This document shows positions 1 to 8,906 of a stretch of 64,000 bases of DNA, piece by piece; within the stretch, counting starts at the first letter, position 1; every line of letters starts with the position of its first letter. Both the position numbers and the translations under genes were made by a program. The stretch covers positions 62,001 to 126,000 of the forward strand of contig NZ_MLQQ01000002.1 in the NCBI RefSeq assembly GCF_001865995.1, written 5' to 3'. The notes under the pieces are model-generated. The model was not told the origin of the DNA. It did no database searches and saw only the letters and a list, made by a program, of their open reading frames with translations. This DNA comes from Anaerobacillus arseniciselenatis (GTDB taxonomy: Bacteria > Bacillota > Bacilli > Bacillales > Anaerobacillaceae).

Positions 1-920
1 AATTGAGCCACCTCTGTTGTTAGACGAACATAAGAAGCTTGGATATCCGTTCTTAGGCTGGCAGCTGTGGCAGTTGCATAATTTGAAATACTTGAAGCAA
101 TGATTAAAGATGAATGAAACATAATTAATTTGTCTGAAAATGGTGATACAGTCGAATCTGTTACTTCCAAATCCCATGGCATAGGTGAAGTAATGTCATC
201 ATCCGTTAACAGAGTAGTAAAGACTTGCACATGTTTGTTTGCTATTTCCTTCCCTTTTAGACAATAGTTTCGAACTTTTTTAGATTTAGCTACCTGGGCA
301 AAACCTGTCATCAATGCTCTACCGACAGAGTTTGTTTCAACATTTGCCTCGATATGAGTGATTTCTACTACATTTAATGGTCTATTATTGTTTAAATTTA
401 GCACGCCCTCTAAATAACTCTTTTTATCAACAGTGTCAACATGATCGGAAGTTGTAACATAAGGTGATCTTACAAATAATCCTTTAGATAATAACACTTC
501 GGCTGTTTTATTATATAATTCTGTAGAGGTCTGTATCGCTTGACTTAGGAATTTTCGAACATCAGTGTGTGCGGAAGTTGCTAAAGCTACACCATAAACA
601 GAAAGTCCAACTTTAGACATGTTCTTAATGTAATATAAATAAGACGAATCTGAAAACAAACGTGGAGCATCTGGACGTACATCCTCATCAGTAAATCCAA
701 TTGGCAACGGTTGGTTATCGTTTTGTAGTATATCTTTACTCAAATTAAAATTTTGAACGGATATATCGAGTGCAAATTGTAATACTGACTTTATTTCAGG
801 ATCATCAACATTGCCTAAAAAATATTTCAAAATGCAAATTGAAAAGCTGTTGTTTTGATAGCTACTCCAAACCACTGCAATCTCAGAAGATGTTAGCCTT
901 AAATTTTTTTTATCTAACAT
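1..920 (-). CDS. DUF3231 family protein (C-terminus cut by window edge)
   Basis: The frame is open from an ATG at 920 to the window start, giving about 306 codons. The reading begins MLDKKNLRLTSSEIAVVWSS and near the edge reads SLRTDIQASYVRLTTEVAQ. This matches the end of DUF3231 proteins, which are about 330 residues long, so perhaps 20 residues are missing. DUF3231 proteins of Bacillaceae are two-repeat, ferritin-like helical proteins found mainly in spore formers, and their function is not established. The start is set by a GGAGG six bases upstream; an in-frame ATG at 935 would overlap that site. No partner gene is visible. Confidence 0.8.
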   Translation of the reverse strand, partial: MLDKKNLRLTSSEIAVVWSSYQNNSFSICILKYFLGNVDDPEIKSVLQFALDISVQNFNLSKDILQNDNQPLPIGFTDEDVRPDAPRLFSDSSYLYYIKNMSKVGLSVYGVALATSAHTDVRKFLSQAIQTSTELYNKTAEVLLSKGLFVRSPYVTTSDHVDTVDKKSYLEGVLNLNNNRPLNVVEITHIEANVETNSVGRALMTGFAQVAKSKKVRNYCLKGKEIANKHVQVFTTLLTDDDITSPMPWDLEVTDSTVSPFSDKLIMFHSSLIIASSISNYATATAASLRTDIQASYVRLTTEVAQ

Positions 921-1212
921 TAAGTATTCCTCCATATGTATTGTTATTTAATAATATCCACTCATTTAAGACATTTATTCTTTTTAATTAAAAGGTGGCA
1001 ATTTTGCTCGTCTTCTAGTGGGCATATTCTGTCGTTTCGCTAAACAAAAGAAGCACCAGAACCGTCCCGGTGCGTTTGATTGAAAAAATTATTCTGCTAC
1101 TTTTGAGCTTTTATTAAGTGACCCATTCCCCATTTTATGAAAGTTAATGGTAAAATTAATCCAATGATATTTCTCCATTTTTCATTAACTTAGGCAAGGG
1201 AAGGGGAACGCG

Positions 1213-1662
1213 ATGAAATTCAAACTGATTTTTTTCATGGTGCCATTATTGGCATTATTATATGTAGCAGGTTGTACAAATTCGAGTACTGAAATCCTCA
1301 AACCTCCGAATTTAATAATTTCTGTCGATGGAAATACGATTCATCCAGCGGTTGGTACTTATAGCTGGTCACGTGAAAACAGTGATGGAACGTCAACGGC
1401 GATTCATGCAGATTCGGATGCACCGCCTGGTTTGGTAAAAGATCAAGAACCTTTTATTGTCACACCAAGTAGTGAAATGACATTTGATTTTGAAACCCCT
1501 CCAACTAAATATGAGATAAGAACGTGGGACGAAGACTATAACGTTACAGGGACATTTGACAAACTAGACTTATCTGAACATGAAGGGACGAACATCTTTG
1601 AAGTTCTTGCCCATTGGGAACAAGGAACAGCGAGTTATGCCTTCTTGCTCCGTGTAAAATAA
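1213..1662 (+). CDS. Putative lipoprotein of unknown function
   Basis: A 149-residue protein with a lipoprotein signal: charged MKFK, a hydrophobic core and the lipobox VAGC at about residues 18-21. The mature part should be anchored to the outer face of the membrane. It is rich in Asp, Glu, Thr and Trp and looks beta-rich (for example the segments FDFETPP and YEIRTWDEDY). An AAGGGG-type ribosome site precedes the ATG. I do not recognise a domain. The next gene, 74 bases downstream, is also a lipoprotein, so the two may be co-transcribed. Confidence 0.75.
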   Translation: MKFKLIFFMVPLLALLYVAGCTNSSTEILKPPNLIISVDGNTIHPAVGTYSWSRENSDGTSTAIHADSDAPPGLVKDQEPFIVTPSSEMTFDFETPPTKYEIRTWDEDYNVTGTFDKLDLSEHEGTNIFEVLAHWEQGTASYAFLLRVK

Positions 1663-1736
1663 TAATTTCGCTCGCTAATATGCAAAGGGAGATGCCCTAA
1701 CCAACAAACCAACTACCCTACAAATAAGGAGGACCT

Positions 1737-2321
1737 ATGAAACATTCATTGCTTTTTGTATTCATTGGAATTATTAGTTTTAGTTTAGTTGTTTGCAATT
1801 CATCAGATCAAATAAAGCCACTAAAGGAAGAAACGGCCGATTTTGATTTGACTGTGGCAACGGAAATAGTTAAAAGCAAAGAAAAGCTCATCGTTGACTT
1901 ATCGTTGAAGGAAAAAATAACGCAAACCGAGTTTCAGCAATTACAAAATACTCTTGAAGAACAGTTCGGACAACACGCGAGAACCATTTTATCGATTTTT
2001 ATTCCATATGACGTAGACAATGAGATGCCATCGGAAATATTATTGACAGAGGAAACCTTTTACCCGACGGTGTTTCACAAAGAGGTAGAAGTAACAAAAG
2101 CCGTTATTCATAAAAGTTATTACGAGAATGAAATTTTCAATGAAACTTCTTTAAGGATCACCCAAGACTATGTCGGTAAGGATGAAAATTTACTAGATTG
2201 GCAGAGAGAATATATTTATACGAAAAATACGGACGATGAGTGGGAGCTTTACAGTTTTTCAGGGGTATTAAACTTTGCTGGCGAACCTTATAACGCTGAG
2301 TACTTACCGTTGGAGTGCTAG
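1737..2321 (+). CDS. Putative lipoprotein of unknown function
   Basis: A 194-residue protein starting MKHSLLFVF with a hydrophobic stretch and the lipobox SLVVC at about residues 17-21, so it is probably lipid-anchored outside the cell. The mature part is acidic and mixed alpha/beta, with no motif I can name. An AAGGAGG site lies just before the ATG. It stands between another lipoprotein and a two-component system about 125 bases downstream. An extracytoplasmic accessory role for that system is possible, but nothing in the sequence proves it. Confidence 0.75.
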   Translation: MKHSLLFVFIGIISFSLVVCNSSDQIKPLKEETADFDLTVATEIVKSKEKLIVDLSLKEKITQTEFQQLQNTLEEQFGQHARTILSIFIPYDVDNEMPSEILLTEETFYPTVFHKEVEVTKAVIHKSYYENEIFNETSLRITQDYVGKDENLLDWQREYIYTKNTDDEWELYSFSGVLNFAGEPYNAEYLPLEC

Positions 2322-2446
2322 CAATTAATGATGGGAGGGGATCCATCCTGGAAACTTCACAAATTAAAAAAATGAGAACGAGGCAAATTGTTGTTACAAA
2401 TGTGTCCTTATTTTAACGAGTCTAGAAAAAAGGGGGTTATTTATAA

Positions 2447-3145
2447 ATGGATGAAACAATTTTAATAGTAGAAGATGAAAAGGAACTTGGTGAGTTAGTA
2501 AGAGATTATTTGAAGGTTGAAGGTTATAACGTAATTCTCGCCTTTGATGGTGCAGAGGCGTTAAACGTATTTCAACGGGAAGCCCCGCTCCTTATCGTTT
2601 TAGATATAATGCTACCCAAAATTGATGGAATTGAAGTTTGTCGGACGATTCGTAGTAAATCCAATGTACCAATTTTATTAGTGAGTGCGAAAAAAAGCGA
2701 AACTGATAAGATTATTGGACTCGGAATTGGTGCGGATGACTATATTACGAAGCCATTTAGTCCAGGTGAGTTAGTTGCGCGAATTAAAGCACATTTAAGA
2801 AGGTACAATCATTACTCAAGTCCAAAGGAAATAAAGAAAACGTTGGCATTTGGTGAATTAGAAATTGATGAAAAAGGTTTTATGATTAAAATAGCTGGTA
2901 TACCCGTTGATTTCTCAGCAAAAGAATTTCAATTGCTACATTTTTTAGCCACGAATAAAGGACAAGTTTTTTCTAAAGAGCAATTATTTGATAAGGTTTG
3001 GGGTTATGATTCATACGGTGATATGAACGCTGTCACGGTATATGTTCGTAAAATAAGAGAAAAAATTGAAGGGAATCCTTCCAAACCGAAGTACATTAAA
3101 ACAGTGTGGGGAGTTGGTTATAAATTTGACGGAGGAACATCATGA
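2447..3145 (+). CDS. OmpR/PhoB-family response regulator
   Basis: A 232-residue regulator. The receiver domain (about 1-120) has the acidic pair in VEDEKE, the phospho-acceptor Asp53 in VLDIMLP, a Ser at LLVSAKK and the Lys of ITKPFSP. The C-terminal winged helix (about 130-230) is of the Trans_reg_C type and ends KPKYIKTVWGVGYKF. It overlaps the downstream kinase by four bases (ATGA), so the two form one operon. The ABC exporter genes that follow are the likely target, a common arrangement for antibiotic- or envelope-stress sensing in Bacillus; that target is inferred from position only. Confidence 0.93.
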   Translation: MDETILIVEDEKELGELVRDYLKVEGYNVILAFDGAEALNVFQREAPLLIVLDIMLPKIDGIEVCRTIRSKSNVPILLVSAKKSETDKIIGLGIGADDYITKPFSPGELVARIKAHLRRYNHYSSPKEIKKTLAFGELEIDEKGFMIKIAGIPVDFSAKEFQLLHFLATNKGQVFSKEQLFDKVWGYDSYGDMNAVTVYVRKIREKIEGNPSKPKYIKTVWGVGYKFDGGTS

Positions 3146-4542
3146 ATATTGGCTTAAAAATGAGGCTTGTTATCGCATTTGTGACAATTATTGTACTGCC
3201 AATACTAACTACCTTGGGATTATTAACATATATGTCGTCACACGCTAAAATAAATAATCAAGATCTCGATACATTACTTCAGGAACTTTTTATTGAAGTT
3301 CAGTCAGAGGTTAAAGAGCATTCTCGATACTTTGATGAACCAGATCTGTTTTATTCTAAAATAGAGCCGTTAATCACGAAGTTTGATATTAATATAACAA
3401 TAAAAACCGTAGATCAAAAGATGATATTTAACTCGAAAGATTATCAAGAGCGTGATGACAGTAGGAAGTCCAGATTTAATATGGATGAAATTGAAATCTA
3501 TGCCACCAAACTCGAAGTTGATCCGGGGCATTTTGTTAATGTTGAAATCTCTGCTAATTCATCTAGTGAAACACCATTTCAAGGTCTTCAACAGATTTTG
3601 ATGAGTATTTTCATCAGCATTGGAAGCGGGATTGTTGTATTAATTTTATTAATTATTATTTGGACATGGTATATTGCTAAAACCGTCTTAAACCCATTGC
3701 GACAAGTGTTTACTGCAACAGAGGAAATGAGCCATGGAAATTTAAACTATGAGATTAGCTACAATAAAAAAGATGAAATAGGACGCTTTATCAATGGTTT
3801 TAACTTAATGAGAACGAATTTAAAGGAAGCAAATAACCGTCAAAAGAAGCTTGAAAAAAACCGTAAAGAGCTTATTGCAAGTATTTCTCACGACTTACGA
3901 ACACCGCTGGCATCAATTAAAGGCTATGTTGAAGGCCTTCAAGATGGCATTGCCCATGACGTCGAGATGAGAAATCGATACTTAGATGTTATTAAAAAGA
4001 AAACCGATCAACTTGATCATCTCATTGAAGATTTATTTGATTTTTCCAAACTTGAGTTAAATGAGCTACCGATGGAAAAAGTCGTAGTCGATAGCGAACA
4101 GTATTTTTCAGATGTTTATAATCATATGAAACTCGATATTGAGCAACGAGATGTTGAATTTTCCATTAACGAAGATTATCCATCTCGCCCTATAAATATT
4201 GATAAATATCGAGTTCAGCAAGTTATCACAAATTTAGTAGACAATGCGATTCGCTACGGAGGTACGAAGGTCACTCTTGCAGTTGAGGAACTGGAGGAGA
4301 CGCAACAAATACTAATTTCTATAAGCGATAATGGAAGCGGGATTGGCAAAGAAGATTTACCTCATATTTTTAATCGTTTTTATCGAGCTGAAAAGTCGCG
4401 ATCCTCTGAGCATGGCGGTACCGGCTTAGGGCTAGCAATTTCCAATGAAATTATTAAAGCTCATCACGGTGAACTTTCTGTTAAAAGTGAGCGAGGTAAG
4501 GGAAGTACGATTTCATTTACCATTCCTTGTTTTATAAAATAA
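3142..4542 (+). CDS. Membrane sensor histidine kinase
   Basis: A 466-residue kinase. Transmembrane helices lie at about 7-30 and 155-180 and flank an extracellular sensor of about 120 residues. A HAMP linker follows, then HisKA with SISHDLRTPLASIKGY (phospho-acceptor His250), and a HATPase domain with NLVDNAIRYGG, DNGSGIG and GGTGLGLAI. It starts inside the end of the response regulator gene (four-base overlap). The medium-sized sensor domain differs from BceS-type kinases, which have almost none. A long hairpin ending in seven T follows at 4572-4689. Confidence 0.93.
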   Translation: MNIGLKMRLVIAFVTIIVLPILTTLGLLTYMSSHAKINNQDLDTLLQELFIEVQSEVKEHSRYFDEPDLFYSKIEPLITKFDINITIKTVDQKMIFNSKDYQERDDSRKSRFNMDEIEIYATKLEVDPGHFVNVEISANSSSETPFQGLQQILMSIFISIGSGIVVLILLIIIWTWYIAKTVLNPLRQVFTATEEMSHGNLNYEISYNKKDEIGRFINGFNLMRTNLKEANNRQKKLEKNRKELIASISHDLRTPLASIKGYVEGLQDGIAHDVEMRNRYLDVIKKKTDQLDHLIEDLFDFSKLELNELPMEKVVVDSEQYFSDVYNHMKLDIEQRDVEFSINEDYPSRPINIDKYRVQQVITNLVDNAIRYGGTKVTLAVEELEETQQILISISDNGSGIGKEDLPHIFNRFYRAEKSRSSEHGGTGLGLAISNEIIKAHHGELSVKSERGKGSTISFTIPCFIK

Positions 4543-4571
4543 TAAACAATAATTAAATAGGAATAATAAAT

Positions 4572-4689
4572 GGGACTGTCAATAATAAAGTGTCAGTCAC
4601 CGTTAAGCACTATGTACAGACACGTAGCACATAAGGCTACTTAGTGGTTATCAGCGGTGATTTGACATTTATAGGACAGCCCTTTTTTT
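4572..4689 (+). terminator. Long imperfect inverted repeat with T-tract
   Basis: GGGACTGTC at 4572 pairs with GGACAGCCC near 4674-4682. The complementarity continues inward through CACCG/CGGTG and CACTA/TAGTG, and a run of seven T follows. The arms are about 50 bases with mismatches. It can end transcription of the two-component operon, although its length is unusual for a simple terminator. Confidence 0.6.
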
Positions 4690-4792
4690 AATACTTTTTT
4701 AATATTTTTATAACATCGGTTTAAGTATTTATAAGCAAAATGAATTGAGAAGAATACGAATTTTGCAATGAGTAACAGGGGAGGAAATGACA

Positions 4793-5716
4793 ATGAGTAA
4801 AAGTTCAACAATACTTCAAGTTCATGATATATGCCGTTATTTCGATGAGAAAGAAGTGATTCATAATGTATCGTTTCAGGTTGAGGAGGGAGATATATTT
4901 GGCTTTTTAGGACCGAATGGAGCAGGAAAGACAACGATTATTCGAATGATATTAGGTTTAATAAAAAGCGATTCTGGTACGATTAAAATTAATAATTATG
5001 ATATAAAATCACAATTTTTAAATGCGATTAATAAAGTAGGTGCTGTCGTTGAAACACCTACCTTTCACGAAAATTTAAGTGGCTATCAAAACTTACTATT
5101 AATTAAAAATTTACATCCGGAGTTGCCAAAAAGTCGAATTGACGAAGTGTTAGAGATTGTTGGTTTAACGAGTAGAGCAAAAGATAAGGTCCACAAGTAT
5201 TCGCTTGGAATGAAGCAACGTTTAGGTTTAGCAAGAGCTTTGATTAACTATCCGAAAATTGTATTCCTTGATGAACCAACGAATGGGATTGATCCTCAAG
5301 GTGTAGTACAATTACGGGAGTTAATCGTCCAACTAGCGATTGAGGAAAAGATTACATTTTTTATCACATCTCATATCCTTCATGAAATTGAACAAATTTG
5401 TAATAAAGTAGCGGTTATTAAAGGTGGACACTTAGTTGCCCATGGTTATGTTAAAGACTTATTGTCAAAAGAAGTAGAAACGGTCGATATTGTTACTGAA
5501 TATAAAAAAGACGCATTGAAACTTATGAAGCCGTTGGATTTTATCGAAGACATGGTAGAAATTGAGACCGGAGTGAGAGTGTCATTAAAGACAGGGCATT
5601 CAGGAGAATTAAATAAACTTTTAAATAATCATCTTCAAGTCGATTATTTGATCCCAGTTCATCAGTCGTTAGAAAATGTCTTTTTTGAGCTTACGGGAGG
5701 TGGAAAAAATGAGTAA
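4793..5716 (+). CDS. ABC transporter ATP-binding protein (BcrA-like)
   Basis: About 307 residues from the ATG at 4793; an ATG at 4787 touches the GGGGAGGAA ribosome site and is less likely. Walker A is GPNGAGKTT, the signature is YSLGMKQRLG, Walker B is IVFLDEPTNGIDP, and the switch His is in TSHILHEI. The C-terminal 80 residues resemble the extension of BcrA/antibiotic-exporter ATPases. It overlaps the permease gene by eight bases. With the two-component system just upstream it is probably a regulated exporter for a peptide antibiotic or similar envelope-active compound; the substrate is unknown. Confidence 0.9.
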   Translation: MSKSSTILQVHDICRYFDEKEVIHNVSFQVEEGDIFGFLGPNGAGKTTIIRMILGLIKSDSGTIKINNYDIKSQFLNAINKVGAVVETPTFHENLSGYQNLLLIKNLHPELPKSRIDEVLEIVGLTSRAKDKVHKYSLGMKQRLGLARALINYPKIVFLDEPTNGIDPQGVVQLRELIVQLAIEEKITFFITSHILHEIEQICNKVAVIKGGHLVAHGYVKDLLSKEVETVDIVTEYKKDALKLMKPLDFIEDMVEIETGVRVSLKTGHSGELNKLLNNHLQVDYLIPVHQSLENVFFELTGGGKNE

Positions 5717-6500
5717 TTTAATAAAAAACGAATTGTTGAAGCAACTGTTAGGTGGGAAAAAGATTTATATTTTTATGGCAGCGATTGTGTTTTTTAATCT
5801 TTTGGGGGTTTTTGAACTTAATTTTGTAGATATAGAATATACCATCAATGCCCAGAACTATTCGTTATATATGCTAGCAACTGTCGTTCTATATGTCCTT
5901 CCATTTTATGTGATATTGGTAATGACGGATATGATCACGACAGAGTATGTTCAGGGAACACTGAAAGACACACTGTTGCACCCTGTTAAAAGAAGTTCAA
6001 TTCTGGCTTCCAAGTTAATTGCTTTGTTTATATTAATCGTCGGATTTATTACGTTTTCGCTTGTGACAAACTACATTTTTGGAGTTGGCTTTTGGGGATG
6101 GGGAGAACAATTTGTCTACGAAGATCCTAATTATGCAACAGGTATTGTATATAGTTCAACAGAGGGGATATTACGTACCATCGGTGGATATTATATTTCC
6201 GTTTTACCTTTAACTGTATTTGGTCTTATCGTGATGTATTTAGGCTTTTTATTTAAAAGCAGTGGGGTAACGGTTGGAGCGTCATTTGGATTATTTATCA
6301 TTTTGAACGCTATTGGAGGTATGTTTGAAGCAGTAAGACCGTATTTATTTGTTTCCTATTTTCGAGAACTTGCTTCAGTCGTCTTTTTTGAAGCAACGAC
6401 CTATTCTATATACGTTTCCTTCATTGTTCTCGGTATTTATGGGGTTGTTGGTTTTGCTTTTAGTTTAAAAATATTTAACAACAAGGATATTTTTTATTAG
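5709..6500 (+). CDS. ABC transporter permease (BcrB/ABC-2 type)
   Basis: About 263 residues starting MSNLIKNELLKQLLG. It has six predicted membrane helices (about 20-40, 58-80, 105-130, 165-190, 195-215, 235-258) and the sequence TEYVQGTLKDTLLHPVKRSS after the second, typical of ABC-2 permeases. The start overlaps the end of the ATPase gene, which implies translational coupling. It would form the membrane part of the exporter encoded from 4793. Confidence 0.87.
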   Translation: MSNLIKNELLKQLLGGKKIYIFMAAIVFFNLLGVFELNFVDIEYTINAQNYSLYMLATVVLYVLPFYVILVMTDMITTEYVQGTLKDTLLHPVKRSSILASKLIALFILIVGFITFSLVTNYIFGVGFWGWGEQFVYEDPNYATGIVYSSTEGILRTIGGYYISVLPLTVFGLIVMYLGFLFKSSGVTVGASFGLFIILNAIGGMFEAVRPYLFVSYFRELASVVFFEATTYSIYVSFIVLGIYGVVGFAFSLKIFNNKDIFY

Positions 6501-6575
6501 TAAAATTAATGATATTTATAAGGATTCGGCACCGACAAGTTTAATTTAATTTTAAAAAAAGAGAGGGGTATTCAT

Positions 6576-6782
6576 ATGAACGGTATAGCCTTAGATTCAA
6601 CAACAGTAATGCTATTAATGCCAATAGCTATCATACAAATAATTTTAGCCATAGTCGCCTTAATTGACTTGGTAAGGACAGAAGAAACATATGGACCTAA
6701 GTGGATGTGGTTGTTGATCATTTTATTTATAAGTTTATTCGGACCAATTTTGTATTTTACAATCGGAAGGAGAAGTTACTAA
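6576..6782 (+). CDS. yxlE: YxlE-like PLDc_N membrane protein
   Basis: A 68-residue protein with two hydrophobic helices and the PLDc_N pattern: WMWLLIILFISLFGPILYF then GRR. In B. subtilis yxlE lies in the sigY operon before yxlF and yxlG, and is linked to negative control of SigY. The same order is seen here, but no sigY or yxlC is present upstream. The stop TAA overlaps the next ATG by one base, so coupling with the ATPase is tight. The exact role here is unknown. Confidence 0.75.
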   Translation: MNGIALDSTTVMLLMPIAIIQIILAIVALIDLVRTEETYGPKWMWLLIILFISLFGPILYFTIGRRSY

Positions 6783-7690
6783 TGACGATATTGGCAGTTG
6801 AGCAGTTAAGTAAATCGTATAATGAGAACCTTGCTGTGAAGGATGCAACATTTCAATTTGAGCAAGGCCGGTGTGTCGCATTACTTGGCCCAAATGGTGC
6901 AGGGAAAACAACGATTTTAAAAATGCTAGCAGGTTTATTAAAACCGACTACTGGAAAAATCAAATTTCAACATGAAAAAGAAAATGCGGACTTGCGAAAG
7001 TATATCGGCTATTTGCCACAATACCCTGTTTTTCATGATTGGATGACGGGGGCTGAATTTTTACAATATATCGGTAAGCTTACCCACTTGTCTGATTCTA
7101 AGGCAAAGCAAAGAACCATCGAATTATTGGACCTAGTGGGAATTTCTGATGCGAAAAATCGGCGGATTGGCAAGTATTCAGGTGGAATGAAACAAAGGCT
7201 CGGAATTGCTCAAGCGATTATTCATCACCCAAAGTTACTGTTGCTTGATGAACCAGTATCAGCTCTTGACCCTTTTGGTCGTCGTGAGGTGTTGGAAATG
7301 ATTAAAAAGCTGAAAGAAGACACGACGATTTTATTTTCAACGCATGTGTTAAATGATGCTGAAGAAGTAAGTGAGGATGTGATTATTATAAATCACGGTG
7401 AAATCAAAGTTTCCAACAGCATTGAGCAACTACGAAAGCAACATCAGCAAGCGATGATTTACGTTGAAACGAATGTGCAAGAAAAAAAACAGCTACAAGA
7501 ATGGGTGAATTGGGATGTAGTCACAGATATAGTTTTTGAAAACCATTCAGCCCAAATTATCGTTTCTGATATAGAATTAGCAAAGCAAAAAATTCTAAGA
7601 GAAATCGTCGAAAAGAACATCTCGATTCAAAAATTTGAGGTAGGTAGAACAACGCTAGAAGATTTATTTGTAAAGGTGGTGCGAGGATGA
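6782..7690 (+). CDS. yxlF: ABC transporter ATP-binding protein (YxlF-like)
   Basis: 302 residues from the ATG at 6782. Walker A is GPNGAGKTT, the signature YSGGMKQRLG, Walker B LLLLDEPVSALDP, and the switch His is in STHVLND. A C-terminal extension of about 90 residues follows. It starts in the stop codon of the yxlE-like gene and overlaps the permease gene by four bases. It should drive the transporter formed with the next gene; no substrate is known for the YxlFG family. Confidence 0.88.
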   Translation: MTILAVEQLSKSYNENLAVKDATFQFEQGRCVALLGPNGAGKTTILKMLAGLLKPTTGKIKFQHEKENADLRKYIGYLPQYPVFHDWMTGAEFLQYIGKLTHLSDSKAKQRTIELLDLVGISDAKNRRIGKYSGGMKQRLGIAQAIIHHPKLLLLDEPVSALDPFGRREVLEMIKKLKEDTTILFSTHVLNDAEEVSEDVIIINHGEIKVSNSIEQLRKQHQQAMIYVETNVQEKKQLQEWVNWDVVTDIVFENHSAQIIVSDIELAKQKILREIVEKNISIQKFEVGRTTLEDLFVKVVRG

Positions 7691-8463
7691 AGCAGTGGAT
7701 TACATTATTTAAAAAAGAACAGTTAGAAATGTTGCGCAATTTCAAATGGGTCTGGTTACCGTTAGTGTTCATCATATTAGGAATGACTGATCCTCTTTCA
7801 TCTTACTACATGCCGAGAATCATCGATGCTGTTGGTGGTATGCCAGAAGGGACGGTAATCGAAATGCCAACCCCACAAGCGGCCGAAGTACTGTTAGCAA
7901 CAGTGAGCCAATTAAATCTTCTCGGAGTATTAATCATCGTGCTCGCCTCAATGGGGGTTATTGCCGCGGAGCGAAAAAGCGGTTTAGCCGCAATGGTATT
8001 AGTGAAACCAATTCCTATAATTAATTATGTCACAGCTAAATGGTTGAACGTTTCACTCATTGGATGTGTAAGTCTTTTCGTTGGATACATTACAGGCTGG
8101 TATTATACTTCAGTTTTGTTTGGGACAGTTTCCTTTGAGTTATTTTTACAAAGCTACGTGATTTTTGCGATCTGGTATACCTTTGTATTAACATTAACCA
8201 TTTTCTTTAGTGCTATCTTTAAAGTTGCTGGGGTAGCTGGATTTATAACACTTACGATCGTCATAAGCTTATCAATTTTAACGAATATTATGGGAGACTA
8301 TATGATTTGGAGTCCAGCACAACTAGGCGATAGTGTTGCTAGTTTAATCATGGTTGGCCAGCTAGGAGATGGATTTTGGCTCTCCCTAAGTGTGACGGTT
8401 CTATTAGTTGTTGCGATGTTATTCGGCGCGACAAAGATACTCGAAAACAAAGAGTTGGAATAG
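7687..8463 (+). CDS. yxlG: ABC transporter permease (YxlG-like)
   Basis: 258 residues with six predicted membrane helices and the ABC-2 feature AAERKSGLAAMVLVKPIPIINYVTAKW, of which AERKSG and the K-P pattern mark the cytoplasmic coupling loop. It overlaps the ATPase gene by four bases. In B. subtilis the equivalent gene ends the sigY operon. The short open stretch after the TAG (to 8691) is in the same frame but has no recognisable content. Confidence 0.85.
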   Translation: MKQWITLFKKEQLEMLRNFKWVWLPLVFIILGMTDPLSSYYMPRIIDAVGGMPEGTVIEMPTPQAAEVLLATVSQLNLLGVLIIVLASMGVIAAERKSGLAAMVLVKPIPIINYVTAKWLNVSLIGCVSLFVGYITGWYYTSVLFGTVSFELFLQSYVIFAIWYTFVLTLTIFFSAIFKVAGVAGFITLTIVISLSILTNIMGDYMIWSPAQLGDSVASLIMVGQLGDGFWLSLSVTVLLVVAMLFGATKILENKELE

Positions 8464-8745
8464 CAGATGGTAATTTGGTCGGAACGATGTCATCTTACAG
8501 CCATATCCAAGATCAATTTATATTTCTCTTACAGTTTATCAAATATTCAAAATTTAAATGAGACGCCTAAAAGCACGTATGAATCTAAACAAATTGATGA
8601 TTTCAAGGTATGGGTCATTGTCGTAATGGTTTTTTCTGGAATCACTTTGGCATATAATGCGAAATCAAATAAAGAAGTGATGAGGTATTAAAGAGGGCAG
8701 AGTTGGTAGGAGCGACCATTCAAAAACATCCGCAAAAAATGATAG

Positions 8746-8776
8746 GCTTTACTTCAAAGAGAAGTAGAGCTTTTTT
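8746..8776 (+). terminator. Rho-independent terminator after the yxl-like operon
   Basis: GCTTTACTTC pairs with GAAGTAGAGC (one G-T pair) around a short AAAGA loop, and six T follow. A near copy of this hairpin lies at 25284-25316. Confidence 0.8.
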
Positions 8777-8840
8777 AGTTTTTTACCAAATAAAAGATAA
8801 ATAATGTTAAGATTTCGTTATTAGGCATTTTTAGAGGTTT

Positions 8841-8864
8841 GATTTTTTGGATCATCATGGAAGA
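8841..8864 (+). repeat. 24-bp duplicate of part of the DUF4870 gene
   Basis: These 24 bases are identical to 10909-10932 inside the downstream DUF4870 gene, where they encode DFLDHHGR. Similarity fades over the next 15-20 bases. It looks like a relic of a duplicated DUF4870 segment upstream of the desulfurase. Confidence 0.7.
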
Positions 8865-8906
8865 GAATTCAAAACTCAATCGAAACTTAGAAAGAAGGAA
8901 CGGTCA

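Noticed and set aside
770..991. Plus-strand frame opposite the DUF3231 gene
   Set aside because: It lies antisense to a well supported gene and has no ribosome site or recognisable content.
8467..8691. A 74-codon frame right after the yxlG-like gene
   Set aside because: It is in the yxlG frame past the stop, has no ribosome site and no recognisable sequence; probably chance or read-through.
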